NCBI RefSeq assembly: GCF_001544695.2
Contig: NZ_FCOM02000023.1
Coordinates: 44,389 to 108,388, forward strand
Reading direction: 5' to 3'
Origin: Caballeronia arvi
GTDB lineage: Bacteria; Pseudomonadota; Gammaproteobacteria; Burkholderiales; Burkholderiaceae
Length of the DNA stretch: 64,000 bases
Under the pieces are notes generated by a model that did no database searches, had not been told where the DNA came from, and saw nothing but the letters and a program-made list of their open reading frames with translations. The translations under genes and the position numbers were made by a program. Positions 27,534 to 36,026 of the stretch are shown piece after piece (position 1 is the first letter of the stretch; every line of letters starts with the position of its first letter).

Positions 27534-28358
27534 ATGGCCGCTAATCCTCAAGCGCTGTACTCAAGGGACGCCGATGCCGACGCTTCCATCAGCGGCAAGC
27601 TGCTCAGCGCGAAGAACGTCACGCTCGAATACCGCACGCCGGAGCGGCTCGTGCGCGCGACGCACGACGTCAGCTTCGATGTCTATGGCGCCGACCGCTT
27701 CGTGCTGCTCGGGCCTTCGGGCTGCGGCAAGTCGACTCTGTTGAAGGCTGTCGCCGGTTTCATCGAACCGGTTGCGGGCAGCATCGAGATCGGCGGCGAA
27801 CGCGTGCGCGGGCCGGGCGCGGATCGCATCGTCGTGTTCCAGGAGTTCGATCAACTGCCGCCGTGGAAGACCGTCGTGCAGAACGTGGCCTTTCCGTTGC
27901 GCGCCGCGCGCAAGCTCGGCCGCGCGGAAGCACGCGAGCGCGCGCTGCATTATCTCGACAAGGTCGGCCTCGCCAAATTCGCGGATGCCTATCCGCACAC
28001 GCTTTCCGGCGGCATGAAGCAACGCGTCGCCATAGCCCGCGCGCTTGCAATGCAGCCGCGCGTGCTGCTGATGGACGAACCATTCGCCGCACTCGATGCG
28101 CTCACGCGCCGCCGCATGCAGGAGGAGCTTTTGCGGCTCTGGAGCGACGAGCGCTTCACGCTGTTGTTCGTCACGCATTCGATCGAGGAAGCGCTCATCG
28201 TCGGCAATCGCATTCTGCTGTTGACACCGCATCCGGGACGCGTGCGCGCTGAACTGAACAGTCATCAATACACGCAGGAAAGCCTGGGCCGCGGCGAGTT
28301 TCAGCAGAGCGTCGCGCGCATTCATCGATTGCTGTTCGAAGAGGAGGCCGCGCTGTGA
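27534..28358 (+). CDS. ABC importer ATPase, TauB/SsuB-like
   Basis: This 274-residue ATPase has Walker A GPSGCGKST, a Q-loop in VVFQEFDQLPPWKTVVQN, signature LSGGMKQRVAIARA, Walker B VLLMDEPFAALD and switch His in FVTHSIEEA. FQEFDQLPPWKTV is characteristic of sulfonate/nitrate importers. The ATG at 27534 follows a gap after the binding protein; the frame extends upstream to 27474 without support. It overlaps the permease start by four bases (GTGA). Confidence 0.88.
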   Translation: MAANPQALYSRDADADASISGKLLSAKNVTLEYRTPERLVRATHDVSFDVYGADRFVLLGPSGCGKSTLLKAVAGFIEPVAGSIEIGGERVRGPGADRIVVFQEFDQLPPWKTVVQNVAFPLRAARKLGRAEARERALHYLDKVGLAKFADAYPHTLSGGMKQRVAIARALAMQPRVLLMDEPFAALDALTRRRMQEELLRLWSDERFTLLFVTHSIEEALIVGNRILLLTPHPGRVRAELNSHQYTQESLGRGEFQQSVARIHRLLFEEEAAL

Positions 28359-29233
28359 GCACGCCGCATCTGATCGCGCCGCCCGTGCGGCCCGAATATG
28401 AAGTCACGCCCACGGCGCCCATCGGCATCGAACACGACGCGCCGCTGCCGCTTGCGAAGCGTCTCGCGGACCGCTCGTGGCTGCGCAAGACGATCATCGC
28501 GCTCGTTCTGATCGCGCTGTGGGAAATCGCCGCGCGCGCCGTCGACAACGATCTGCTGCTGCCGACTTTCAGCGCGACCTTCGTTGCATTCGTGCAGGGC
28601 ATCGCGTCGGGTGAACTCATCGCGAAGATCGGCATTTCGATGTCGGTACTGTTGCGCGGCTATGTACTCGGCGCAGCGCTCGCGTTCGCGCTGACATCGC
28701 TTGCGGTTTCGACGCGCATCGGACGCGACATTCTCTCGATGCTCACGGCGATGTTCAATCCGCTGCCGTCCATCGCGCTCTTGCCGCTCGCGTTGCTGTG
28801 GTTCGGTCTCGGTACCGGCAGTCTTCTCTTCGTGCTCGTGCATTCGGTGTTGTGGCCGCTCGCGCTCAACACCTACGCGGGATTTCAGGCGGTGCCTTCG
28901 ACTTTGCGCATGACGGGCCGAAACTATGGACTGAACGGCATGCGTCACGTCATGCTGATTCTCGTACCCGCCGCGTTGCCTTCGATACTCGCGGGATTGC
29001 GCGTGGGCTGGGCGTTCGCGTGGCGCACGCTGATCGCGGCCGAGCTCGTGTTCGGGGCGAGTTCTGGCAAGGGCGGTCTCGGCTGGTACATCTTCCAGAA
29101 CCGCAACGAACTCTATACGGATCGCGTATTCGCGGGGCTGGCTGCGGTCATCGTGATCGGGCTGGCGGTCGAACATCTCGTGTTCGATACCGTCGAGCGC
29201 GTGACCGTGCGCCGCTGGGGCGTGCAGCAATGA
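28355..29233 (+). CDS. ABC importer permease, TauC/SsuC-like
   Basis: This 292-residue permease has about six membrane helices. The EAA-like loop (MTGRNYGLNGMRHVMLILVP, then LPSILAGLRVGWAFAWRTLIAAE) is typical of the BPD_transp_1 fold. It starts with GTG overlapping the ATPase stop, so coupling is tight. It completes the dioxygenase-importer operon and converges with a LysR gene. Confidence 0.88.
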   Translation: MSTPHLIAPPVRPEYEVTPTAPIGIEHDAPLPLAKRLADRSWLRKTIIALVLIALWEIAARAVDNDLLLPTFSATFVAFVQGIASGELIAKIGISMSVLLRGYVLGAALAFALTSLAVSTRIGRDILSMLTAMFNPLPSIALLPLALLWFGLGTGSLLFVLVHSVLWPLALNTYAGFQAVPSTLRMTGRNYGLNGMRHVMLILVPAALPSILAGLRVGWAFAWRTLIAAELVFGASSGKGGLGWYIFQNRNELYTDRVFAGLAAVIVIGLAVEHLVFDTVERVTVRRWGVQQ

Positions 29234-29242
29234 GTCCGGCGA

Positions 29243-30136
29243 TCAGGCTTCGGCGCGAATGAAGTCGATGAACGCGCGCAACGGCCCCGGCACGTGCGCG
29301 CGGCTCGGATAGTAAAGACGCGGTCCGGTGAAGCTTTGCCACCACGGTTTGAGTACCGGCACGAGCGCGCCGCTGTCGATGGCTTCGCGCACGAATTCAT
29401 CGAACGTATAAACGAGGCCCAGGCCCGCGATGGCGCACGCGCGGCTCACCTCGATCGACGACGTGACGAGCGGCCCTTGCGGCACGATGCGGATCACGTC
29501 CTTGCCGCGCATGAACTCCCACACCGCCAGCACGCCGCTTTCGAAGCGATGGCCGATGCACGCGTGATTCACCAGATCGCGCGGATGCTTCGGCTCGCCG
29601 TGCGCGTCGAGATAAGCAGGCGCGGCCACCGCGACGAAGCGCTGCGTGCGCGGCCCGATGGGAACCGCGATCATGTCGCGTTCGATGCGTTCGTCATAGC
29701 GGATGCCCGCATCGAAACCCGCCGCGAGCACGTCGATGAAGTTATCGCTTGCGCTCAGTTCGAGCGTGATGCCCGGATGCGCCGCAAGAAAGCGCGCGAC
29801 GATGGGCGGCAATACTTCGCGTGACACGATGGTCGGCACGTTCAGGCGCAGCGTGCCGGTCGGGCTGTCGCGAAAGCCGTTGACGGCATCGAGCGCGCTG
29901 GCGATCTCCGCGAACGCGGGCGCGAGGCGCTCGATCAGGCGCCCGCCCGCTTCGGTCGGCGTCACGCTGCGCGTCGTGCGATTCAGAAGCCGCACGCCCA
30001 GACGCGTTTCGAGCCTGCGTATCGCCTCGCTCAAAGACGACGCCGACACGCCGCGCAACAGCGCCGCCTGCCGGAAGCCGCGCGAACGCGCGACGGCCAT
30101 AAACGCGTGGAGATCCGACAGGTCGGGTTCGGTCAT
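29243..30136 (-). CDS. LysR-family transcriptional regulator
   Basis: This 297-residue regulator has an HTH at about 3-60 (DLHAFMAVARSRGFRQAALLRGVSASSLSEA) and a LysR effector domain. The text SDNFIDVLAAGFDAGIRYDERIERDMIAVPIG marks the subgroup that often regulates adjacent oxidoreductases. It is divergent from the aldo/keto reductase and probably controls it. ATG 30136 is used; the frame reaches 30160. Confidence 0.88.
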   Translation of the reverse strand: MTEPDLSDLHAFMAVARSRGFRQAALLRGVSASSLSEAIRRLETRLGVRLLNRTTRSVTPTEAGGRLIERLAPAFAEIASALDAVNGFRDSPTGTLRLNVPTIVSREVLPPIVARFLAAHPGITLELSASDNFIDVLAAGFDAGIRYDERIERDMIAVPIGPRTQRFVAVAAPAYLDAHGEPKHPRDLVNHACIGHRFESGVLAVWEFMRGKDVIRIVPQGPLVTSSIEVSRACAIAGLGLVYTFDEFVREAIDSGALVPVLKPWWQSFTGPRLYYPSRAHVPGPLRAFIDFIRAEA

Positions 30137-30254
30137 TGTTCGCCTCGGCGCACAGCCCATTCGTATTGAGGCGGATTATCGCACGGGGTTTTTGCTCACA
30201 TAATGCTCTCCATCGCCGGTATGCGCGGCGCAAGTCCTTCAGGAGAGAATCAAC

Positions 30255-31259
30255 ATGGAACAACGCAAACTCGGCAAGACCGGGCCGCAATCGGCCGCCA
30301 TCGGACTGGGATGCATGGGCATGTCGGGCATGTACGGGCCGTCGGATCGCGCGGAAAGCATCGCGACGATTCACGCCGCGCTCGAAGCAGGCGTCACGCT
30401 GCTCGACACCGGCGACTTCTACGGCATGGGCCACAACGAAATGCTGATCGGCGAGGCCCTGCGAAGCGCGCCGCCGTCGCGCCGCGATGCGGCGATTCTC
30501 AGCGTGAAGTTCGGCGGCATGCGCGATCCGGCGGGCAATTTCATTGCCTTCGATGGCCGGCCTGTCGCCGTGAAGAGCGCGCTCGCGTACACGCTGCAGC
30601 GGCTCGGCGTCGATCATATCGACATCTATCGCCCCGCCCGGCTCGATGCGAACGTGCCCATCGAGGATACCGTCGGCGCGATCGCCGACATGATCGACGC
30701 GGGTTATGTGCGTCATGTGGGGCTGTCGGAAGTGGGTGCAGAGACGCTTCGCAAGGCCGCCGCCGTGCATCCCGTGTGCGACTTGCAGATCGAGTATTCG
30801 CTGATCTCGCGCGGCATCGAGGATGCGATCCTGCCGGCGTGCCGCGAGCTCGGCATCGGTGTCACGGCGTATGGCGTGCTGTCGCGCGGATTGATCAGCG
30901 GGCACTGGAGCCGTGACGCCGCGCAATCGGGCGACTGGCGCGCGAACAGTCCGCGCTTTCAGCAGGGCAATGTCGAACGCAATCTCGCGCTCGTCGATGC
31001 ACTGCGCAAGATCGCCGATACGAAGCGCGTGAGCGTGGCGCAGATCGCGATTGCGTGGGTGCTCGCGCAGGGCGATGACATCGTGCCGGTCATCGGCGCG
31101 CGTCGGCGCGATCGGCTGACGGAATCGCTCGGCGCGCTCGACGTCGTGCTGACGAACGACGAACTCGCCGCGATCGAAGCGGCGGTGCCGAAGGGCGCGG
31201 CGTCGGGCGATCGTTACGAAGCCGTGCAGATGGCGCATCTCGACAGCGAGAAGCGCTGA
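30255..31259 (+). CDS. Aldo/keto reductase-family protein lacking the catalytic His
   Basis: This 334-residue TIM-barrel reductase has Asp51, Tyr56 and Lys85 of the AKR tetrad in LLDTGDFYG and SVKFG. The fourth residue, normally His in a YxxHR context, is replaced: the sequence is YRPAR, with Ala128 at that place. NADPH-site text VIGARRRDRLTESLGAL is present. A strong site (AGGAGAGAATCAAC) precedes ATG 30255. Loss of the His suggests altered catalysis; some AKR subgroups carry Glu or other residues there. LysR control is suggested by divergence. Confidence 0.85.
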   Translation: MEQRKLGKTGPQSAAIGLGCMGMSGMYGPSDRAESIATIHAALEAGVTLLDTGDFYGMGHNEMLIGEALRSAPPSRRDAAILSVKFGGMRDPAGNFIAFDGRPVAVKSALAYTLQRLGVDHIDIYRPARLDANVPIEDTVGAIADMIDAGYVRHVGLSEVGAETLRKAAAVHPVCDLQIEYSLISRGIEDAILPACRELGIGVTAYGVLSRGLISGHWSRDAAQSGDWRANSPRFQQGNVERNLALVDALRKIADTKRVSVAQIAIAWVLAQGDDIVPVIGARRRDRLTESLGALDVVLTNDELAAIEAAVPKGAASGDRYEAVQMAHLDSEKR

Positions 31260-31269
31260 GCGTCGGGCG

Positions 31270-32484
31270 TTAAGCGCCGGTCTCGCGGGCGCGTTGCTTT
31301 CGCAGAAAGACCCACGCATTGAACGCCGCGCCCGCGAACATCAGCACGCTCGTCATCACGAACACGGAGCGCATGCCCGAATGCGCGGCGATGAAACCGC
31401 CCGCGAGCGGTCCCGTCACTTGTCCGATGTATTGCGCGGACGTCGCATAGCCGAGGATGTAGCCCGCCGCATGGTCCGGCACGTTATGACGCACGACGCT
31501 CGTGATCGCGGGCAGGAGGCCGCCCAATGCGAGGCCCATCAGGAAGCGCAGCACGACGAGCTGCGTGCCGTTGGTGACGAAGATCTGCGGTATCAGCAGC
31601 ACGCCGCATAGGGCGAGACATCCGACGATGACCTTCGGCGCGCCGACGCGGTCCGCGAGCCGTCCGATGCGCGGCGCGGCGAGCACGCTGCCGAGCGCGG
31701 CGGCCGACATCACGACGCCCGCGACGAGCGTGATCTTCTTCGGGTCGTCGACGAGCTGCGCTACATAGACCGTGATGATTGGCTCGATCGACATGTTCGC
31801 GAACATGAGCAGCATTGCGCTCGCGAGCATCGCGAACACGGGCGCGAGCAGCGGCACGTCGCGCCATCCGCCGCGTGGCGTCGTTCTCGCGCTGTCCGGC
31901 GTGCGGCGCTCTTCCTTCACGAGCAGCGTCGTCATGATGAACGAGCAGAAGATGAGGCCGCCCGCGAGAAAGAAGGTCGCGCGGATGCCGATGAGACCCG
32001 GCAACAAGCCGCCAACGAGCGGGCCGACGAGATTGCCCGCCATCATGCCCGCCGCGTGCGTGCCGAGCGCCCAGGCGGTGCGATGCCGGGGCGTTTGCGT
32101 CGCGATCATCACGATGGCGCCGCTCGCATAGCCGCCGACGAGTCCCGCTAGAAAGCGCATCGCGACGAGCTGCCAGACCGTTTGCACGAGGCCGAGCAGC
32201 GACATCGTGATCGCCATGCCGAGGCTCGCGCGGATCAGGATCGGCTTTCTGCCGTAGCGATCGGCGAGGCGTCCCCAGAGCGGCGCGACGAGGCCCGCCG
32301 CGAGAAAGGTCGCGCCGAACGCGACGCCCGACCACTGCACGGCTGCGTCCACCGATGTCGCGCCCAACTGCTGCACATAGATCGGCAGGAAGGGGAGCAG
32401 CAGCGTCATCGCCATGAGGGTCGTGAACGAGCCGAACACGCACACGTAGAGATTGCGTTGCCAGTGAACGGAGCCTTCGGACAT
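31270..32484 (-). CDS. MFS transporter, DHA1-type multidrug efflux
   Basis: This 404-residue 12-TM protein has GRLADRYGRKPIL (motif A) and NLVGPLVGGLLPG (motif C). The repeat of motif A in the second half is GRLADRVGAPK. The TetA/BCR-like pattern of two G-rich motifs suggests drug export. ATG 32484 is chosen over an upstream frame that runs into exoIII. It is divergent from xth and convergent with the reductase. Confidence 0.82.
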   Translation of the reverse strand: MSEGSVHWQRNLYVCVFGSFTTLMAMTLLLPFLPIYVQQLGATSVDAAVQWSGVAFGATFLAAGLVAPLWGRLADRYGRKPILIRASLGMAITMSLLGLVQTVWQLVAMRFLAGLVGGYASGAIVMIATQTPRHRTAWALGTHAAGMMAGNLVGPLVGGLLPGLIGIRATFFLAGGLIFCSFIMTTLLVKEERRTPDSARTTPRGGWRDVPLLAPVFAMLASAMLLMFANMSIEPIITVYVAQLVDDPKKITLVAGVVMSAAALGSVLAAPRIGRLADRVGAPKVIVGCLALCGVLLIPQIFVTNGTQLVVLRFLMGLALGGLLPAITSVVRHNVPDHAAGYILGYATSAQYIGQVTGPLAGGFIAAHSGMRSVFVMTSVLMFAGAAFNAWVFLRKQRARETGA

Positions 32485-32611
32485 GGATGTGGGTCGTGGT
32501 CGATTCTGCGTGACTGTCGCAGATTTTCGGCCTGCGCGCTCGCGTTCGATGCGGCACGCAATCTGCGACGCGTGTACGATCGATTCCGATCCACCGATGG
32601 AGAGACGCCGA

Positions 32612-33415
32612 GTGAAAATCGCGACCTTCAACATCAACGGCATCCGTCCGCGGCTCGACGCCTTGTTGAAATGGCTCGAGCGCGAATCGCCCGATATCGT
32701 CTGCCTGCAGGAACTGAAAGCGACGGACGCGCAGTTTCCCGCCGATGCGATCGCCAACGCGGGCTATGGTGCGTTATGGCACGGACAGCAATCGTGGAAT
32801 GGCGTGGCGATTCTCGCGAAAGGCGCCGATCCGGTGCTCAGCCGCCGCGGGCTGCCCGGTTTCGAGGACGATACGCATAGCCGTTATATCGAAGCGGCGG
32901 TGGGCGGCGTGGTGATCGGCTGTCTGTATCTTCCGAACGGCAATCCGCAGCCCGGCCCGAAGTTCGATTACAAGCTTGCCTGGTTCGAGCGTTTCAACGC
33001 GCATGCGAAGGCGTTGTTCGATAGCGGTCATCCCGTGGTGCTCGCGGGCGATTACAACGTCGTGCCCACCGACGAGGACATCTACAACACGCGCTCATGG
33101 CTCAAGGATGCGCTGTTGCAGCCCGAGAGCCGCGCGGCCTATGCGGATTTGCTCGCGCAGGGCTGGACGGATGCGTTGCGCAAGAAGTTTCCCGATGAGC
33201 GCATCTATACGTTCTGGGATTACTTTCGCAATCACTGGCAGACGAATTCGGGTTTGCGTATCGATCACATTCTGCTCAGCAAGGATCTCGCGAAGAAGCT
33301 GGAAGATGCGGGCGTCGATAAATGGGTGCGTGGCGAGCCGCATGCGAGCGATCATGCGCCGACGTGGATCACGCTCAAGCAAGGACGTGCGCGCAAGAAA
33401 ACGGCGGACGCTTAG
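32612..33415 (+). CDS. xth: Exodeoxyribonuclease III (AP endonuclease)
   Basis: This 267-residue exonuclease III/ExoA-family enzyme has KIATFNINGIRPRL (metal Asn), LQELKATD (catalytic Glu34), GDYNVVPTDEDIYN, RIDHILLS and SDHAP (catalytic His with Asp). It cleaves abasic sites and 3'-blocked ends in base-excision repair. GTG 32612 follows GGAGAG at seven bases. Its stop overlaps the convergent hydrolase stop by four bases. Confidence 0.94.
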   Translation: MKIATFNINGIRPRLDALLKWLERESPDIVCLQELKATDAQFPADAIANAGYGALWHGQQSWNGVAILAKGADPVLSRRGLPGFEDDTHSRYIEAAVGGVVIGCLYLPNGNPQPGPKFDYKLAWFERFNAHAKALFDSGHPVVLAGDYNVVPTDEDIYNTRSWLKDALLQPESRAAYADLLAQGWTDALRKKFPDERIYTFWDYFRNHWQTNSGLRIDHILLSKDLAKKLEDAGVDKWVRGEPHASDHAPTWITLKQGRARKKTADA

Positions 33416-34242
33416 GCTTGCATCGCGTGGCGTGCCGATTCGAGCGATGCGAGAAATTGCATGACCTGCTCGCGGCCGCCCATCGACCAGACATCGAGAT
33501 GATCGGCATCTTCGATGAGTGCGAGACGCTTGTCGCCGCGGGCGGCATCGAAGAGGCGTTGAAAGTGCTCGGGCGGGATCACGCCGTCTTTCGTTCCGCC
33601 GTAGATCAGGATGGGCGCGTCGACGGAAGCGATTTTCGACAGACTCGCATAGCGGTCGCGCGCGAAAAGGCGCACGGGAAAGAGCCAGAAGCGCTTCGCC
33701 GCGACATCGACGATGCTGGTGAACGGCGCCTCGAGTATCAGCGCATCGATTTTGGCTTCGCTCGCGAGTTGCACGGCGACGCCTGAGCCGAGCGAATAGC
33801 CGTGCAGCACGATGTGTTTCGAACGTGCAGAAGCGTAGGCGTAGGCGTAGGCGGCGCGGGCATCGGCATAGAGGCCGGCTTCGTGAGGCTTGCCGGGGTT
33901 GCCGCCGTAGCCGCGGTATTCGGCGAGGAGCACGCCGTAGCCGGCTTCGATCATCTCCAGCGCGATATGGGCGCGTTGGGTGAGGTCTTCGCCGTTGCCG
34001 TGGAAGAGGATTATTGTGGGGGCGGTTTTGCCTGGCGGCGCTTTGTAGCGGGCTGTCAGGGTCAGGTTGTCTGCGGTTTTTATGCTGATGGCTTCGGTTT
34101 GTTGCTCTAACGCGGCGTTCTTGAGGGCCTCTATCTGCTCTAGCGGGTAGACCAATCTTCCCTGTAGCCAATATAGGCCCGCCAAGGCTATGGCGTAGGT
34201 TAGGGCTATTGCTGTCAGCAGGATCCAGAGGGCTTCGAGCAT
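33412..34242 (-). CDS. Alpha/beta hydrolase, BEM46/ABHD13-like
   Basis: This 276-residue protein is anchored by an N-terminal membrane helix (residues 5-24). The nucleophile elbow is GYSLGSG with Ser150, after HGNGEDLTQR; Asp in YGGTKDGVIPP and His in EDADHLDVW complete the triad. The family is largely uncharacterised, with esterase or thioesterase-like activity. A short hexamer repeat (GTAGGC three times, about 33834-33853 on the plus strand) encodes AYAYAYA. Codons in the first 200 bases of the gene are A/C-rich at third positions, unlike its 3' half. Confidence 0.82.
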   Translation of the reverse strand: MLEALWILLTAIALTYAIALAGLYWLQGRLVYPLEQIEALKNAALEQQTEAISIKTADNLTLTARYKAPPGKTAPTIILFHGNGEDLTQRAHIALEMIEAGYGVLLAEYRGYGGNPGKPHEAGLYADARAAYAYAYASARSKHIVLHGYSLGSGVAVQLASEAKIDALILEAPFTSIVDVAAKRFWLFPVRLFARDRYASLSKIASVDAPILIYGGTKDGVIPPEHFQRLFDAARGDKRLALIEDADHLDVWSMGGREQVMQFLASLESARHAMQA

Positions 34243-34861
34243 GGGTTCTTCTGGCGGGGTTGGCGGTTCTTCACATGGTAGTGGGTTTGGTTTTGCTTTT
34301 GGTTTTTTTCGCTGGATCCCGATTTCGTATTGGTTTATTAGCTTCGCCCCTATGCGGGGCGGCAGTCACTTTCTTTGCTGCTGCAAAGAAAGTAACCAAA
34401 GAAAGCAGCTATCCCCAGCCTAAGCACTTCACACCGGCCGCGGCACAGGCGATTGACCTAATGGCCCCAGAGTAGCGAGTGTTCTCGTAGGTCTCGTCGG
34501 GCGTGGATTGCGCACGGTCTGCCGCCCGATAGCTTTAAGCGTGCTGGTTCAGCACAAAAGAGTTCCGGCACAGCGCTACGCGCTGCCGAAGGGTCTGCAA
34601 GGGAAACCAGCTAACCGCGAATGAAAAAGGTCAGCAAGGAAGCGCGTGCGGACCCGATTGACCGGTCGGCCGCGAAGCGGGCTGGAGCTTGCAAGGGCTG
34701 CACCAGTTCGTTAAACGGCGGTACGCCGCAGTGGGTCCGCGATCCAAGCCGCGTGAGTTCTGTGAGGGCACTCGCTATAGCCGGGCCATTAGGTCAATCG
34801 CCTGTGCCGCGGCCGGCGTGAGGCACTTTGGATGGGGAGAGCTGCTTTCTTTGGTTACTTG

Positions 34862-34867
34862 TATAAC
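34862..34867 (+). promoter_or_regulatory. -10 half (TATAAC) of a junction promoter split across the IS ends
   Basis: On circularisation, TTGACT near the right end (36021-36026) would lie 17 bases from TATAAC here: 13 bases of right end, the CT core and two bases of left end. In the integrated state the two boxes are 1.15 kb apart. Junction promoters that switch on the RNA only in the excised circle are known in IS110 elements. Confidence 0.7.
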
Positions 34868-34873
34868 GTTATT

Positions 34874-35036
34874 AGCGCCCCGAAGTTGATCCCTTCGGTT
34901 CGCTGGAAGCGGTAGCCCGTTTAGGTTACAAGGGCCTCGCAGCCCGAAAGAAAGCTTGTGGCGCCGCTTCCTTCTTTACCGCTCTGAACCCGGACAGTTG
35001 ACTGAGCCTCGAGCTCGTATCTTTACAAGTATGGGT
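34874..35036 (+). ncRNA. IS110 bridge RNA with target- and donor-binding loops
   Basis: This is the left non-coding end read as RNA; bounds are approximate. Hairpin 1: 34880-34885 with 34893-34898. Target loop: closing stem GGAAGCGG (34905-34912) with CCGCTTCC (34964-34971), inner hairpin GGGC (34932-34935) with GCCC (34942-34945). The left guide GGTTAC (34924-34929) equals the left target half plus C of the core. The right guide AAAGAAAG (34947-34954) complements CTTTCTTT at the right half. Donor loop: inner hairpin GAGC (35004-35007) with GCTC (35013-35016). The left guide ACAGTTG (34994-35000) equals the right end of the element. The right guide TACAAG (35024-35029) complements CTTGTA at the core and left end. 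Confidence 0.82.
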
Positions 35037-36002
35037 GCTGTGGTGAACCAAATCCAATCTTCTTGCGTTTCTCCCTTGTTCGTCGGCATCGATGTCGGTG
35101 GTGAGTTTCTCGACGTCGCCTTCCACGATTCCAACGAATACTTTCGCGTCGCTAATTCTCCCGATGGCATCGCCTCCCTGCTCGACAAGTTGCGTCCGAT
35201 CAAGCCGCAGCTTATCGTGCTTGAAGCCACCGGCAAGCTCGAGCGCGCTGTCCTCGAAGCCTGCTGTCAGGCCGGTCTGCCTGCCGTCGCCGTCAATTCC
35301 AAACGGGTGCGCGACTTTGCCCGATCCACCGGCAAGCAGGCCAAGACCGATCGGATCGATGCGCGCGTGATCGCGCATTACGCTGCCGTCATCAAACCTG
35401 AAGTGCGGCCTCTGAGCGACGAACAAACTCAGGAACTGCAGGCGCTGATTCTGCGTCGCACTCAGCTCATCGACATGCTCACGGGCGAGCAGCATCGCCG
35501 CAAACGCGCTCATAAATCTTCCTGGCCCAGCATCGACGAACTGATCCAGTTTCTCAAGCAGCGCATCAAGGACACCGATCGCGACATCGACGTCTTCCTG
35601 CACGCCAACGAACTCTGGTGCAAAAGCGAAACCCTGCTGCGCTCCATGCCCGGCGTGGGTCGCACGACGGCCGCCGCGCTTATTGCCTTTCTGCCTGAAC
35701 TGGGCAAACTCGACAGGCGCGAAATCGCCTCGCTTGTCGGACTGGCGCCCTTCAATGTCGACAGCGGAAAACAGAAAGGCCAGCGCCATATCATGGGAGG
35801 CCGATGCACCGTGCGGCGTGCGCTGTACATGGCCTGCGTGGCCGCTCAACGGGCCAATCCCGACATCAAGGCGTTTTGCGATCGGCTGCGCGCCAACGGC
35901 AAGAAAACCAAGGTCGCCTTCATTGCCGGCATGCGCAAGCTACTCACTCAACTCAACGCCATGATGCGCGATGAAACGCCCTGGAGCCCGCCTAAAATCT
36001 GA
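35031..36002 (+). CDS. IS110-family transposase/recombinase (DEDD RuvC-like plus Tnp domain)
   Basis: This 323-residue recombinase has an N-terminal RuvC-like DEDD domain: Asp21 in FVGIDVGG, Glu65 in LIVLEATGK and Asp107/Asp110 in KTDRIDARVIA. The C-terminal Transposase_20 domain starts near MPGVGRTTAAALIAFLPELG (206-225) and has the candidate catalytic Ser245 in FNVDSGKQKGQR. Spacing of the acidic residues and total length match IS621. It needs the RNA described above to pair target and donor. ATG 35031 lies immediately after the donor loop; the frame runs upstream through the RNA but is not coding there. Confidence 0.93.
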   Translation: MGAVVNQIQSSCVSPLFVGIDVGGEFLDVAFHDSNEYFRVANSPDGIASLLDKLRPIKPQLIVLEATGKLERAVLEACCQAGLPAVAVNSKRVRDFARSTGKQAKTDRIDARVIAHYAAVIKPEVRPLSDEQTQELQALILRRTQLIDMLTGEQHRRKRAHKSSWPSIDELIQFLKQRIKDTDRDIDVFLHANELWCKSETLLRSMPGVGRTTAAALIAFLPELGKLDRREIASLVGLAPFNVDSGKQKGQRHIMGGRCTVRRALYMACVAAQRANPDIKAFCDRLRANGKKTKVAFIAGMRKLLTQLNAMMRDETPWSPPKI

Positions 36003-36020
36003 TTTCTACCGCGTCTCCGC

Positions 36021-36026
36021 TTGACT
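36021..36026 (+). promoter_or_regulatory. -35 half (TTGACT) of the IS junction promoter
   Basis: This is the partner of the TATAAC box at 34862. It sits 13 bases inside the right end of the element, after the transposase stop. It becomes a spaced promoter only when the ends are joined. Confidence 0.7.

Noticed and set aside
33834..33853. GTAGGC hexamer repeat as a phase-variation tract
   Set aside because: The unit is six bases, so length change stays in frame; only about three units are present.
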